This document shows positions 53,372 through 64,000 of a stretch of 64,000 nt of DNA, piece after piece. Position numbers and translations under genes: made by a program. The notes beneath the pieces are model-generated. The model was not told the origin of the DNA. It saw only the letters and a list, made by a program, of their open reading frames with translations, and made no database searches. Position 1 is the stretch's first letter. Each line of letters starts with the position of its first letter. Source of the stretch: Aurantiacibacter spongiae (lineage in GTDB: Bacteria > Pseudomonadota > Alphaproteobacteria > Sphingomonadales > Sphingomonadaceae); NCBI RefSeq assembly GCF_003815535.1, contig NZ_RPFZ01000001.1:2108001-2172000 (forward strand), given 5' to 3'.

Positions 53372-54860
53372 CTATCGCATTCAGGGCGCGACGGGTGAGT
53401 GGGAGGTCGTGATCGGCCTCGAGGTCCATGCGCAGGTCACCAGCAACGCCAAGCTGTTCTCCGGCGCCAGCACCGCCTTCGGGGCGGAGCCGAACACGCA
53501 GGTTTCCCTGATCGACGCGGCGATGCCCGGCATGCTGCCCGTGCCCAACCGCGAATGCCTGCGCCAGGCGGTGCGGACCGGCATGGCGATCGACGCGCAG
53601 ATCAACGCGTGGAGCCGCTTCGACCGCAAGAACTACTTCTACGCCGACCTGCCGCAGGGCTACCAGATAAGCCAGCTCTACCACCCCATCGTGGGCGAGG
53701 GTCAGCTTACGATCGAGGCGGACGAGAAGGCGGGCATCCCCGAGGACAAGATCATCGGGGTCGAGCGCATCCATGTCGAGCAGGATGCGGGCAAGCTGAT
53801 GCACGACCAGCATCCCACCATGTCCTATGTCGATCTGAACCGCACGGGCGTCGCGCTGATGGAGATCGTCAGCCGGCCCGACATGCGCAGCCCCGCCGAA
53901 GCGGGCGCCTATGTGCGCAAGCTGCGGAGCATCCTGCGCTATGTCGGAAGCTGCGATGGCAATATGGAGGAAGGCTCGATGCGCGCGGACGTCAACGTCA
54001 GCGTGCGCCGTCCGGGCGAGGAGTTCGGCACGCGGACCGAGACGAAGAACGTCAATTCCGTGCGCTTCGTCATGCAGGTGATCGAGTTCGAGGCGAACCG
54101 GCAGGTGGACGTGCTGGAATCGGGCGGCACGGTAAACCAGGAAACCCGCCTGTTCGATCCCGGCACCGGCACCACGCGCACCATGCGATCGAAGGAAGAC
54201 GCGCACGATTACCGCTATTTCCCCGATCCCGACCTGCTGCCGGTGGAACTGGACCAGGCGTTCCTCGACGAATGCCGCGCCAGCCTTCCGGAACTGCCCG
54301 ACGCCAAGCGCGCGCGCTATACCGGAGAGCTGGGCCTTAGCGACTACAACGCGCGCGAGCTGACGGCGGAGGTGGAAACCTTCGCCCGGTTCGAGACGCT
54401 GCTGGCCGAAACCGCCGGTGCGCTGGGCAAGGCGGAAAGGGATGTCGCGACGCAGGTCGCCAACTGGTCGCTCTCCGTCGCACCGGGGGTCATGAAGGCG
54501 CTGGGCGACGAGGCCGATCCCGCCCACGCCACCGCCGCGCGGCAGGCGGCGATCCTCAGGATGCAGGATGCCGGCGAGATCAGCGGCGGGCAGGCCAAGG
54601 AAATCTACGAGATCGTGCTGAAGGAAGGCCGCGAGCCGGACGAGATCGCCGGGACCGAGGGGCTGAAGCAGGTCAGCGACACCGGCGCGATCGAAGCCGA
54701 GGTCGACGCCATCCTCGCCGCGAATGCGGACAAGGTGGAACAGTATCGCGGCGGCAAGGACAAGCTGTTCGGATTCTTCGTGGGTCAGACGATGAAGGCG
54801 ATGCAGGGTAAGGCCAACCCGGCGGTGGTGAACCAAATCCTGAAGGCAAAGCTGGCCTAA
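53364..54860 (+). CDS. gatB: Aspartyl/glutamyl-tRNA amidotransferase subunit B
   Basis: A 498-residue kinase/transferase subunit that activates the misacylated tRNA. Family features: [57 protein letters not shown] and [10 protein letters not shown]. The C-terminal tail domain ([20 protein letters not shown] to the end) is complete. ATG at 53364 overlaps the preceding small gene by eight bases. Confidence 0.96.
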   Translation: MSDYRIQGATGEWEVVIGLEVHAQVTSNAKLFSGASTAFGAEPNTQVSLIDAAMPGMLPVPNRECLRQAVRTGMAIDAQINAWSRFDRKNYFYADLPQGYQISQLYHPIVGEGQLTIEADEKAGIPEDKIIGVERIHVEQDAGKLMHDQHPTMSYVDLNRTGVALMEIVSRPDMRSPAEAGAYVRKLRSILRYVGSCDGNMEEGSMRADVNVSVRRPGEEFGTRTETKNVNSVRFVMQVIEFEANRQVDVLESGGTVNQETRLFDPGTGTTRTMRSKEDAHDYRYFPDPDLLPVELDQAFLDECRASLPELPDAKRARYTGELGLSDYNARELTAEVETFARFETLLAETAGALGKAERDVATQVANWSLSVAPGVMKALGDEADPAHATAARQAAILRMQDAGEISGGQAKEIYEIVLKEGREPDEIAGTEGLKQVSDTGAIEAEVDAILAANADKVEQYRGGKDKLFGFFVGQTMKAMQGKANPAVVNQILKAKLA

Positions 54861-54929
54861 TTCGCTTGTCGCTGGTTGCGGGCGGGAGTAAATCACGCGC
54901 GTCGCAACTTCGCGAAAAAGGGATGCGGG

Positions 54930-55493
54930 ATGAAAGCTTTGCTGGTGGCCGTGGCCGCGCTTGCCTGGCCTGCATGCGCTTGGGCACAGGCCGAACGGTC
55001 GGATGAGGAATGGCGCGCCTGGCAGCCCGACCCTGCCGAGATCGCGCTCGTCGACGTGGCTGGCGGCACACGTCCCGACGAAGCCGACGATTTCGACAAG
55101 TATTTCTACTTCCACCGCGCCGATACCGGTTTCGCCCAAGCATTGACCGACATTCGCGAATGCGATGCGCGGGCGCGCGGATTTTGGCGGGTCGCTTCGG
55201 CGGCGGCTTCGAACGACGAGAATTTCTCAACGCCCTACGGCCTCGTGGGGGGCGCGGCGCAGGCGCTGATCTTCGGTCCGGCGCAGGACCGACTTGCCCG
55301 CCGTGCAACGCTTAGACGCTGCATGTTCTTCAAGGGCTATGGTCGGTACGGGGTCGGCAAGGATATGTGGGAGAGCTTCAACTTCGCGCGCGACGGCGGC
55401 GATCTGGGCGAAGAGGCGATGCAGAGGATGCTGGCGCAACAGGCGCGGCTCGCCTCCGGGCCGCAACCGGCAGGCGCGGAGCTGGGGCTGTGA
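54930..55493 (+). CDS. Secreted protein of unknown function, 187 aa
   Basis: Signal peptide cleaved near AWAQ (about residues 20-21). The mature protein is soluble and rich in Asp, Ala and Phe (DEADDFDKYFYFHRADTGF, RARGFWRVASAAASNDENF). Two cysteines in the mature part (ECDARA, RRCMFFKGYG) may form a disulfide. No family is recognised. ATG at 54930 is chosen to give the signal. The stop overlaps the GTG of the next gene (GTGA), another secreted unknown. Confidence 0.7.
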   Translation: MKALLVAVAALAWPACAWAQAERSDEEWRAWQPDPAEIALVDVAGGTRPDEADDFDKYFYFHRADTGFAQALTDIRECDARARGFWRVASAAASNDENFSTPYGLVGGAAQALIFGPAQDRLARRATLRRCMFFKGYGRYGVGKDMWESFNFARDGGDLGEEAMQRMLAQQARLASGPQPAGAELGL

Positions 55494-56203
55494 AGTCGTG
55501 GGCGATCCTCCCCGCTCTCGCGCTGGGCATCGTTTCGCACGCTGTGCCCGCGCAGGATCGGCTGGAAGAGCTGTCGATGGAGCGTATTTCGCCGCGCGGC
55601 CTGTTCGTACCGGAAGCGGGCAAGGCTTACCTCCTGGTGGAATCGCGCAACCGTCGCCCGCTCATCACCTTCGTGCGTGCGGGAAGCGCCACGCCATTCG
55701 CGGCCAGCGGCTATATCGAGATTCCGCGCGAGAACCGGCTCGCGAACGAAGGCGATGTCTCGCTCTGGCTCTACGAGATTCCGGCGGGCGAATATTTCGT
55801 GTCGAACATCACGTGGCTCTACACGCCCAACGATATCGATTGCGCCTGCATGGGGTCGGTCAGCTTCGCGGTGGAACCCGGCACCGTGACGGCAGTGCGC
55901 GTCGAAACCGCCGTGCTCGACAGGAACGGCGACACCGTCGCGATCGGCAACAGGCTGAACGAAGTGCCGCGTGGACGCAGCGAGACGGACCATTTCGCCT
56001 TTCGCGCCATCGAGGTCGGGCACCCGACAAGCGATCTGTGGCGCACGAAGATCGCAGCCGGTGGGGTGACGATGGCGCAATTCACTCCGGTCGCGGACTT
56101 GCCGAACTGGCGCGCTGCCATTCCGACGCGCGTTACCGCGATGGATGGCGTGTTCGGTTATGATGCGCAGGGCGGGCAAATCGATCTTCGCGCCGGTCGC
56201 TGA
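55490..56203 (+). CDS. Secreted protein of unknown function, 237 aa
   Basis: GTG start at 55490, in the stop of the preceding gene. Signal peptide ends near VPAQ (about residue 22). The mature protein looks beta-rich (GLFVPEAGKAYLLVESRNRR, VSLWLYEIPAGEYFVSNITW), with a Cys-Ala-Cys motif (DIDCACMGSV) near residue 122. It resembles the beta-sandwich carrier of several periplasmic DUFs but no family is certain. The pair with the previous gene is tightly coupled and probably acts together. Confidence 0.7.
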   Translation: MKSWAILPALALGIVSHAVPAQDRLEELSMERISPRGLFVPEAGKAYLLVESRNRRPLITFVRAGSATPFAASGYIEIPRENRLANEGDVSLWLYEIPAGEYFVSNITWLYTPNDIDCACMGSVSFAVEPGTVTAVRVETAVLDRNGDTVAIGNRLNEVPRGRSETDHFAFRAIEVGHPTSDLWRTKIAAGGVTMAQFTPVADLPNWRAAIPTRVTAMDGVFGYDAQGGQIDLRAGR

Positions 56204-56218
56204 ACCGCGCCGCGACAG

Positions 56219-56680
56219 GTGACCGCCATCGTACTCGTCCACCCGGAAATCCCGCACAATACCGGCGCCATCGGGCGCACCTGCGTGGCGCTGGACATGG
56301 AACTGGTGCTGATCCGGCCCTACGGTTTCGTGCTGTCGGACAAGCTGCTGAAGCGCGCCGGGCTGGATTACTGGCAGCACGTGCGGCTGGCCGAGTTCGA
56401 CAGCTGGGATGCCTTTCTGGGCGAGCGGCAACCGCGCCGCGAACAGGTGTTCGCTTTCGAGGAATACGGCGCGCGGTCCTTCTACGACGCCGAGTATCCG
56501 GCCGATGCCTATCTGGTCTTCGGGCGCGAGACGGCGGGATTGCCGCACGCCATCGCCGCCGCTCTCGATGACCGGATGTTCCACCTGCCGATGCGCTCGG
56601 AGCATGTGCGCTCGCTCAATCTGGCGAACACCGTCACGGCGGTGGCCTATCAGGCGCTGCGCGGGTCATCCGCGACATAG
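56219..56680 (+). CDS. trmL: tRNA (cytidine34-2'-O)-methyltransferase TrmL
   Basis: A 153-residue SPOUT methyltransferase that methylates the wobble base of tRNA-Leu isoacceptors. It has the family start (IVLVHPEIPHNTGAIGRTC), the LVFGRETAGLP loop and the knot segment MRSEHVRSLNLANTVTAVAY. GTG start at 56219. Its last 31 bp overlap the convergent ABC1 kinase gene. Complete for the family. Confidence 0.93.
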   Translation: MTAIVLVHPEIPHNTGAIGRTCVALDMELVLIRPYGFVLSDKLLKRAGLDYWQHVRLAEFDSWDAFLGERQPRREQVFAFEEYGARSFYDAEYPADAYLVFGRETAGLPHAIAAALDDRMFHLPMRSEHVRSLNLANTVTAVAYQALRGSSAT

Positions 56681-58002
56681 GGCGCCACCAGCGCGCGCAC
56701 GTCCACCTTCGCCCTCAGCCGCGCGCCGAGCAGGGCCGTTCCGCTGATCTTGCGCTGGACGAACAGCGTCTCGACCGGGGGAATGTGCCAGGTGGCACGG
56801 TCCTGCGCCATCTCCAGCCCTTCGTCGCGGAGCACGGCAACAAAGGCGCGGTCGCCGAAATCGAAGGGGCCGTCGCGGTGCATCTCGGCGATGATGATGT
56901 CGATCATCCGGTCGAACCGTTCGCCGTGCCCGGCCAGGACGCCGTCTCCGACGAACCCGGCGCCCAGCGCCGCCTGCCGCACCCCATCGCGATCTTTGGC
57001 CATGCCGGCGGCCAGCAGCCTGCGATAACTCTCCGCCACGTCCGCATCGACCGCGCGCGTGGCCCCGAAATCGAGCAGCACCAACCTGCCGCTGTCGGGC
57101 TGATAGCGATAATTGGCGAAATTGGGATCGGTCTGCATCACCCCGAACTCGAACAGTTCGCGCAGCACCAGCGCGATGATGGCGCGCGTCACCCGGTCGC
57201 GTTCGTCCTGCGGGGCGCTCTCCAGCTCCTCTATCGGGCGACCGGGCACGAAGTCCATCGCCAGCACGCGCGCGGTGGAGAAATCGGCGGCGACGGCGGG
57301 CACGACGAAGGCCTCCTCGCCCGCCAGCCGTTCGCGATAGCGCATCAGCTGTTCGCCCTCGCGCACGTAGTCGGCCTCCTCGTGCAACTGGCGCTTGGCC
57401 TCGGCCAGCAGCGGGGAAATGTCGAGTTCGCGCGGCAGCAGGTTCGACACGCGCAGCAGCGTGGCGACATTGTCGACGTCGGCGTCGATACTCTCCCGCA
57501 CGCCCGGATACTGCACCTTGATCGCCAGTTCGCGCCCATCCTTCGTCACCGCGCGGTGGACCTGGCCGATGCTTGCGGCGGCGATGGGGCGCACGTCGAA
57601 ACGCTCGAAGCGGCCGAGCCAGCCCTTGCCCCATTCGGCATCGAGAACGTCGCGCAGCTGTCCCGGCGGCATCCTGTCGGCCTGCTCCCGCACGCGGGCG
57701 AGGATCGCGGCGAGGTCGGGGGGCAGCATGTCACCGGCATCCATGCTGATCATCTGCCCCAGCTTCATCGCCGCGCCGCGCAGATGCGATAGCCGGTCCG
57801 CCAGTCGCATGGCGTTTGCGGGCGTCAGGATCGCGTCGCGCAGCCGCGGGCGTTCGCCGCGTGCCACACGCCGCGCGCCCTCGGCCAGCATGCCGCCCGC
57901 GACGCCGCCCGCCAGCCGCCCGAACGCGCCGAGGCGACCGGCGCGGCTGCTCGGCACGCGGCGTTCGCGCCGGTCCGGCCGATCGTCATCGTCGTCGTTC
58001 AT
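56650..58002 (-). CDS. ABC1/UbiB-family atypical kinase
   Basis: A 450-residue protein of the ADCK/ABC1 family with KLGQ at residues 80-83, the Ala-rich loop AAASIGQVH at 141-149, IKVQYPG (VAIK-like lysine) near 161-167 and LLDFGATRA (DFG). Members support ubiquinone synthesis or lipid homeostasis. UbiB-type membrane segments at the C-terminus are absent, so it is nearer to the soluble ABC1 proteins. The N-terminus is Arg/Asp-rich. Convergent overlap with trmL. Confidence 0.9.
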   Translation of the reverse strand: MNDDDDDRPDRRERRVPSSRAGRLGAFGRLAGGVAGGMLAEGARRVARGERPRLRDAILTPANAMRLADRLSHLRGAAMKLGQMISMDAGDMLPPDLAAILARVREQADRMPPGQLRDVLDAEWGKGWLGRFERFDVRPIAAASIGQVHRAVTKDGRELAIKVQYPGVRESIDADVDNVATLLRVSNLLPRELDISPLLAEAKRQLHEEADYVREGEQLMRYRERLAGEEAFVVPAVAADFSTARVLAMDFVPGRPIEELESAPQDERDRVTRAIIALVLRELFEFGVMQTDPNFANYRYQPDSGRLVLLDFGATRAVDADVAESYRRLLAAGMAKDRDGVRQAALGAGFVGDGVLAGHGERFDRMIDIIIAEMHRDGPFDFGDRAFVAVLRDEGLEMAQDRATWHIPPVETLFVQRKISGTALLGARLRAKVDVRALVAPYVADDPRSA

Positions 58003-58075
58003 GGCGCGAAGGGGTCCGGCATGGGGTCTGCCGGGGAAAGCGGGCCGCGCGCCGCTTCGTTCCCGTGGCGCGCGA

Positions 58076-58381
58076 TCAGGCCTGCCGCTCGGCGGTGAAG
58101 GGCATGGTCCCCATCATGCCCGCCTTGATCGTGCCGCTGACCGTATCCCCGGCGATTACCGCCTCGCCTTCCAGCGTCATCGGCATCGGCATGCCCATCT
58201 TCATGGTCCAGCGCAGGACGTCGCCGTCTATGGTGCCGTCCTCCACGTCCATCGAACCCATGCCGCCTTCCAGCGATCCGGTGAAGCTTTCCCCGTCATC
58301 GCCGGGCACGACGGTAAAGGTGCCGCTCTGCTCGCCCATCGGGGTGGAGGCGACGAAATCGTATTTGCCGGCGACTGCCAT
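58076..58381 (-). CDS. Small beta-rich protein of unknown function, 101 aa
   Basis: A soluble protein with repeated Gly-X-turns (KYDFVASTPMGEQSGTFTV, SFTGSLEGGMGSMDVEDGTIDG) that looks like a small beta-barrel. Methionine-rich centre (MKMGMPMPMT). AGGAGAATCCAG before ATG 58381 is a strong ribosome binding site. No family is certain. It lies between the ABC1 kinase and rluE. Confidence 0.7.
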   Translation of the reverse strand: MAVAGKYDFVASTPMGEQSGTFTVVPGDDGESFTGSLEGGMGSMDVEDGTIDGDVLRWTMKMGMPMPMTLEGEAVIAGDTVSGTIKAGMMGTMPFTAERQA

Positions 58382-58445
58382 CTGGATTCTCCTGCGATTG
58401 CCAAGCTGCCCTGCTAGCGGTTTGGCAGCGCAGGGCAACGGGCCG

Positions 58446-58994
58446 TCAGTACGAAATGGCGCGCCACTCGCCGCTCGGCAAGCCGTCGAGCGTCCAGTCG
58501 CCGACGGACCAGCGCACCAGCCGGAGCGTCGGATGGCCCACGGCGGCGGTCATCCGGCGCACCTGCCGGTTGCGCCCTTCCCGGATCGTGAGCCGCAGCC
58601 AGCTGTCGGGTACGCTCTTGCGGAAACGGACCGGCGGATCGCGCGGCCAGAGGTCGGGCGGCGCGATCCGTTCGACGAGGGCGGGGCGGGTGGGACCATC
58701 CTTCAGCGTCACCCCGCCACGCAATTCGCCGAGCGCGCGGGCACCGGGTTCGCCTTCCACCTGCACCAGATAGGTCTTGGGCAGCTTGAAGCGCGGATCG
58801 GCAATGCGCGCCTGCAACCGGCCGTCGTCGGTCAGCAGCAACAACCCCTCGCTGTCACGGTCGAGCCGGCCGGCCGGATAGACGCCGGGGCAGGCGATGA
58901 AATCCGACAGCGTCGCGCGCGTGGTGGGAGAGCCGCGGTCGGTGAACTGCGACAGCACACCCATCGGCTTGTTGAAGGCGATCAGGCGGGGCAC
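58446..58994 (-). CDS. rluE: RluE-type (RsuA family) pseudouridine synthase
   Basis: A 182-residue enzyme without an S4 domain, as expected for RluE, which modifies U2457 of 23S rRNA in E. coli. The catalytic Asp45 is in [31 protein letters not shown] is the usual RsuA-family C-terminal motif. ATG at 58994. It lies 13 bp after the M16 protease on the same strand. Confidence 0.9.
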   Translation of the reverse strand: MPRLIAFNKPMGVLSQFTDRGSPTTRATLSDFIACPGVYPAGRLDRDSEGLLLLTDDGRLQARIADPRFKLPKTYLVQVEGEPGARALGELRGGVTLKDGPTRPALVERIAPPDLWPRDPPVRFRKSVPDSWLRLTIREGRNRQVRRMTAAVGHPTLRLVRWSVGDWTLDGLPSGEWRAISY

Positions 58995-59007
58995 GCACGC
59001 CCCGCCG

Positions 59008-61899
59008 TCAGAGATCGTCGGGCGAGAGCCAGGTGATCGGCATGTCGAGCGTTTCGAGCTGCGGCTCGATCGTATCGCGATCGCCCACCACCACGATGGT
59101 GAAGTTCTCTGGGCTCAGATACTCGCGCGCCGCCGCGTCGATCTGGGCCGCGTCGATGCCGCGATAGATTTGCGGCAGGCGCGCCTGGTAGCGGTCGTCG
59201 CGGCCGAGCAGGCGGTTCTGCAACAGCGCCCCGAGAACCTGTCCGTTGGTCTCGAACTCGTTGGGCAGGCCACGCACATTGCCATCAGTCACGCGCCGCA
59301 CCTCTTCCGCCGTCACCGGCCGGGCCGACGGGAAGGCACGCATCTGATCGAGGATCGCGCGGATCGAATCGGCGGTCCGGTCGGCCTGTACCTGCGTCTG
59401 CACGCGGAAGAAGCGCTGGCCCTGCAAGGTCGCGATCCCCGAGCCGATCCCGTAGGTCCAGCCCTTCGTCTCGCGCAGGTCCTGCATCAGCCGCGACAGG
59501 AAGCCGCTGCCGATGACCTCATTGGCGAGGTCGATGCGTTCCATGCCCGGCTCGTACCCCTTTAGCGGGGTGAGGCGACCGAGCATGAGGTAGCTCGACG
59601 GCGAGTTCGGGCGATCGACCACCACGAGCCGGGGGCGCGGAGCGGGCGTGACCCTGTCGATATCGCGCGCGGGTGCGGGCGTGGCCGGTGCCTGCCAGTC
59701 GCCGAAGGTCCGCTCCAGCGCGGGCAGCAGATCGTCCATCGACACGTCCCCCACGACGGTGATGGCGGCGAGGTCGGGGCGTATCCATTCATCGTGTTCG
59801 GCCGCCATGTCCGCCGGCGTGAGGCTGGCGACCACATCGGCATCGCCCGCCGTCATCGCGTGGGCGTAGGGGTGGCTTTCGCCATAGACGAGCTGGCCGA
59901 AGGCGCGGCTCGCCAGCCCGCCGGGCGAGGTCAGCTGGTTGGCGATCTCACTGGCGCGCTGGCTCTTCACCCGCGCCACCGCGTCGGGCGCGAAGGAGGG
60001 GTTGCGAACCACGTCGGCGAACAGCTCGAGCGAGGGAACGAGATTTTCCGTCAGCGCCGTGACGTAGGCGGTGGTGACTTCGGTTCCCGCGCTCGTGTTG
60101 ATCGAGGCGCCCAGCTTTTCCTGCTGGGTGGCGATGTCGAGCGCGCTGCGCGAGGTCGTCCCCTCCGTCAGCAGGTCGACCATCGTCTCGTGCGTTCCGG
60201 CCCGGTCAGCCGGATCGACGACGGAACCGGCATCGAAGGTCATCGCGACCGAAACCTTGGGAATGGCCTCGCGCCGCGCCAGTCGCACCTCGATGCCGTT
60301 GGACAGGGTCGCGGTCTGGACGGCGGGGAAGGTCAGGTCGCCGACCGGGGCGACATCGGGCAGCGGGCGTTCCGGCCCGTCGCGCGGCGCGGCGGTGGCC
60401 TGTGCGGGACCGCCCGCATCGGGTTGCGGAGAGGCGACGCTTGCCTCGTCCCCCCAGCCACCCATGGTGCCGCCGTCCAGCGTGCGTTCCCCCGGCTCGA
60501 CCACCAGCGTGAAGGCCGGGCGACCCAGCCAGCGCCGCATCGCCGCCTGCACGTCTGCCGGCGTCAGGGCGGCCATGCGCTCCAGTTCCTCGCGGTAGTA
60601 GTCGGCATCGCCGGTATAGAGCAGCCCTTCGGCCAGGATCATGCCCTTGCCGCCGAATCCGCCGACCCGCTCCAGCGAGCCGATGGTGCCCGACGCGATC
60701 TGCGTGGTGGCGCGGTCCAGCTCGTCCTGCGTCGGCCCTTCGGCCAGCAGGCGTGCGGTTTCGCGTTCGAGCAGCGCGCGCGCCTCGGCGACGTCGCCAT
60801 CGGGCTTCACGCTGACCTGGCTCTGCAGGAAGCTGATCTGCTCCTGCTGGTTGGAATAGGCCGATACGCTGGTCGCCACCTCTTCGCCGCGCACCAGTTC
60901 GTTGTCGAGCCGGCTACTGGCAAGGCCGCCGAGGATGTACATGCCGACCTGCAGCGCGGTGGCGTCGGGATGGGTCATGCCCGGTCCGGTCCACGCCTGG
61001 TAGATCACCGTCTGCGGCACCTGGTCGGTCATCACCTGCGTCACCGGCGCGGCCAGCGTCACCGGATCGGCTTCGTACTGTTCCACGTCCGGCCCGCGCG
61101 GAATGTCGCCGAACCAGCGCTGCACCTTTTCGCGCGCGGTGGCGACGTCGATGTCGCCGGCGAGCGCCAGCACCACGTTGTTGGGCCCGTAATTGTCGGC
61201 GAACCAGCTGCGCACGTCGGCCAGCGAGGCGGCGTCGAGATCGGCCATCGAACCGATCGTGGAATGGCGGTAGGGATGGCCGACGGGCAGCAGCCCTTCG
61301 GCGATGGCGTAGCGCGTCAGGCCGTAGGGCTGGTTGTCGCCCTGCCGTTTCTCGTTCTGGACGACGGAGCGCTGGTTATCCAGCCCCTCCTGCGTGACCG
61401 CGCCGAGCAGGTGTCCCATGCGGTCGCTTTCCATCATCAGCGCCAGGTCGAGCGCGCCGGTCGGCACCGTCTCCACGTAATTGGTGCGGTCGTAATAGGT
61501 GGAGCCGTTGGTGGGCGTGGACCCGGCATTGACGAGCGGCTTGTCGAAATTGTCGACATTCTCGCTGCCGCCGAACATCAGGTGTTCGAACAGGTGAGCA
61601 AAGCCGGTGCGGCCGCGCGGCTCGTTCTTCGACCCGACGCGGTAGTAGACGGTGACGCCCACGATCGGAGCCTTGCGATCGGTATGGACGATGGTGGTCA
61701 GGCCGTTGTCGAGCGTGAACGTCTCGTACGGAATGTCGACCGCGTCGATCAGTTCGGCAAGCGGCGCGGGCTCTGCCGCGGCCGGGAGCGGAGTGGCGGT
61801 CGCCGAGATCGGCTCCATCGTCCGGGTCGACGCACACGCGGCGAGCGACAGGGCGGCGGCGGACAGGAAGAGCGAACGAAGCGCGACTTTTGTTTTCAT
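59008..61899 (-). CDS. Double M16-domain zinc protease lipoprotein
   Basis: A 963-residue protein: lipobox LAAC (cysteine 22), then two tandem M16 units of about 430 residues. The first is active in form: HLFEH at 102-106 with the downstream glutamate of NEKRQG near 185. The second has THETMVDL where HxxEH is expected, so it is a structural partner domain. This matches the pitrilysin/PqqL-like periplasmic processing peptidases. ATG at 61899 is the only suitable start. Divergent from clpB. Confidence 0.92.
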   Translation of the reverse strand: MKTKVALRSLFLSAAALSLAACASTRTMEPISATATPLPAAAEPAPLAELIDAVDIPYETFTLDNGLTTIVHTDRKAPIVGVTVYYRVGSKNEPRGRTGFAHLFEHLMFGGSENVDNFDKPLVNAGSTPTNGSTYYDRTNYVETVPTGALDLALMMESDRMGHLLGAVTQEGLDNQRSVVQNEKRQGDNQPYGLTRYAIAEGLLPVGHPYRHSTIGSMADLDAASLADVRSWFADNYGPNNVVLALAGDIDVATAREKVQRWFGDIPRGPDVEQYEADPVTLAAPVTQVMTDQVPQTVIYQAWTGPGMTHPDATALQVGMYILGGLASSRLDNELVRGEEVATSVSAYSNQQEQISFLQSQVSVKPDGDVAEARALLERETARLLAEGPTQDELDRATTQIASGTIGSLERVGGFGGKGMILAEGLLYTGDADYYREELERMAALTPADVQAAMRRWLGRPAFTLVVEPGERTLDGGTMGGWGDEASVASPQPDAGGPAQATAAPRDGPERPLPDVAPVGDLTFPAVQTATLSNGIEVRLARREAIPKVSVAMTFDAGSVVDPADRAGTHETMVDLLTEGTTSRSALDIATQQEKLGASINTSAGTEVTTAYVTALTENLVPSLELFADVVRNPSFAPDAVARVKSQRASEIANQLTSPGGLASRAFGQLVYGESHPYAHAMTAGDADVVASLTPADMAAEHDEWIRPDLAAITVVGDVSMDDLLPALERTFGDWQAPATPAPARDIDRVTPAPRPRLVVVDRPNSPSSYLMLGRLTPLKGYEPGMERIDLANEVIGSGFLSRLMQDLRETKGWTYGIGSGIATLQGQRFFRVQTQVQADRTADSIRAILDQMRAFPSARPVTAEEVRRVTDGNVRGLPNEFETNGQVLGALLQNRLLGRDDRYQARLPQIYRGIDAAQIDAAAREYLSPENFTIVVVGDRDTIEPQLETLDMPITWLSPDDL

Positions 61900-62035
61900 A
61901 TGCAACCGATAGCACGCTTTGCCGCGGACGAAAGCCGTTTCGTCCATGGCGCGGGGCGAAATCGGGAGGTGAACCGCTCCTGCCCGGTTGCATCGTTGCA
62001 TTCGACAGGCGCATGAAAATTTCGGTCCGGCGACG

Positions 62036-62063
62036 CTTGTGTTGCCCATGTGCAACACTATCT
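62036..62063 (+). promoter_or_regulatory. Sigma-32-like promoter of clpB
   Basis: CTTGTG (62036-62041), a 14-bp spacer and CACTATCT (62056-62063) match the sigma-32 consensus CTTGAA-N14-CCCCATNT moderately. The -10 end lies 31 bp before the clpB ATG. rpoH is encoded in this window. The spacer contains GTTGC/GCAAC inverted half-sites (62041-62056). Confidence 0.5.
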
Positions 62064-62094
62064 GACAACGGATTTCGACAGACGAGGTCACGAC

Positions 62095-64000
<1,906 letters not shown>

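Noticed and set aside
59794-62016. 740-codon frame antisense to the M16 protease
   Set aside because: Chance frame; the protease shows HLFEH and a lipobox on the other strand.

Overview
The window is a GC-rich, gene-dense stretch of chromosome from an alphaproteobacterium. It most likely belongs to the Sphingomonadales, in the range of Erythrobacteraceae. The evidence is the gene content and layout: ChpT phosphotransferase, an RpoH-box sigma-32, a TorF-type porin, DUF3297, TIGR02186, an ATP12 chaperone, S21 with a basic C-terminus, and many overlapping start and stop codons. I see no insertion sequence, prophage, integron, CRISPR array or rRNA. No stretch longer than about 290 bases lacks a gene. 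The family and genus assignment is inference from protein style, not from a database search.

Layout, left to right. 1-4.1 kb: a partial sppA, then pyrB overlapping a catalytically dead dihydroorotase homologue (PyrC'/PyrX type), then a short-chain dehydrogenase broken by one in-frame TGA. 4.1-8.2 kb: a ParA ATPase, a ribbon-helix-helix-like partner and a SPOR lipoprotein, diverging from a second, Sel1-SPOR protein. 8.2-13.2 kb: a DUF418 membrane protein with no normal start codon, a DUF2721 protein, der, gloA and a TorF-type porin. 13.4-22.3 kb: a metallophosphatase, RNase P RNA, a peptidoglycan amidase, chpT, a JAMM protease, rluD, rpoH, mtgA, a cation diffusion facilitator and small envelope proteins.

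22.4-31.4 kb: clpX, clpP, a TonB-type outer-membrane receptor with a secreted amidase, trigger factor with a 112-residue histone-H1-like tail, tRNA-Leu(UAG), a glycine/aspartate repeat protein and DUF3297. 31.4-39.8 kb: nhaA, a two-gene NfrB/NfrA-like glycan synthesis and export locus, a TauE permease with TIGR02186, a HerA ATPase, a structured 190-bp inverted-repeat element and queE. 40-46.5 kb: valS and a complete Mla-type lipid ABC transporter (permease, ATPase, MCE protein, lipoprotein). 46.5-50.3 kb: six minus-strand genes, every junction overlapping, from crcB to the ATP12 chaperone. 50.4-56.7 kb: rpsU, FKBP, gatC-gatA-(46-aa membrane peptide)-gatB, two secreted unknowns and trmL. 56.6-64 kb: an ABC1 kinase, rluE, a double-M16 lipoprotein protease and clpB behind a sigma-32-like promoter; clpB runs off the end.

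The main themes are proteostasis (rpoH, clpX, clpP, tig, clpB, two proteases, FKBP), envelope and peptidoglycan maintenance (two SPOR proteins, mtgA, amidase, Mla, NfrBA-like) and RNA modification (rluD, an RluC-type enzyme, rluE, trmL, queE). The best candidates for undescribed biology are the ParA/RHH/SPOR cassette, the reduced NfrBA-like locus, the trigger-factor tail, the dead PyrC partner, the structured herA-queE element and the 46-aa peptide inside gatCAB.
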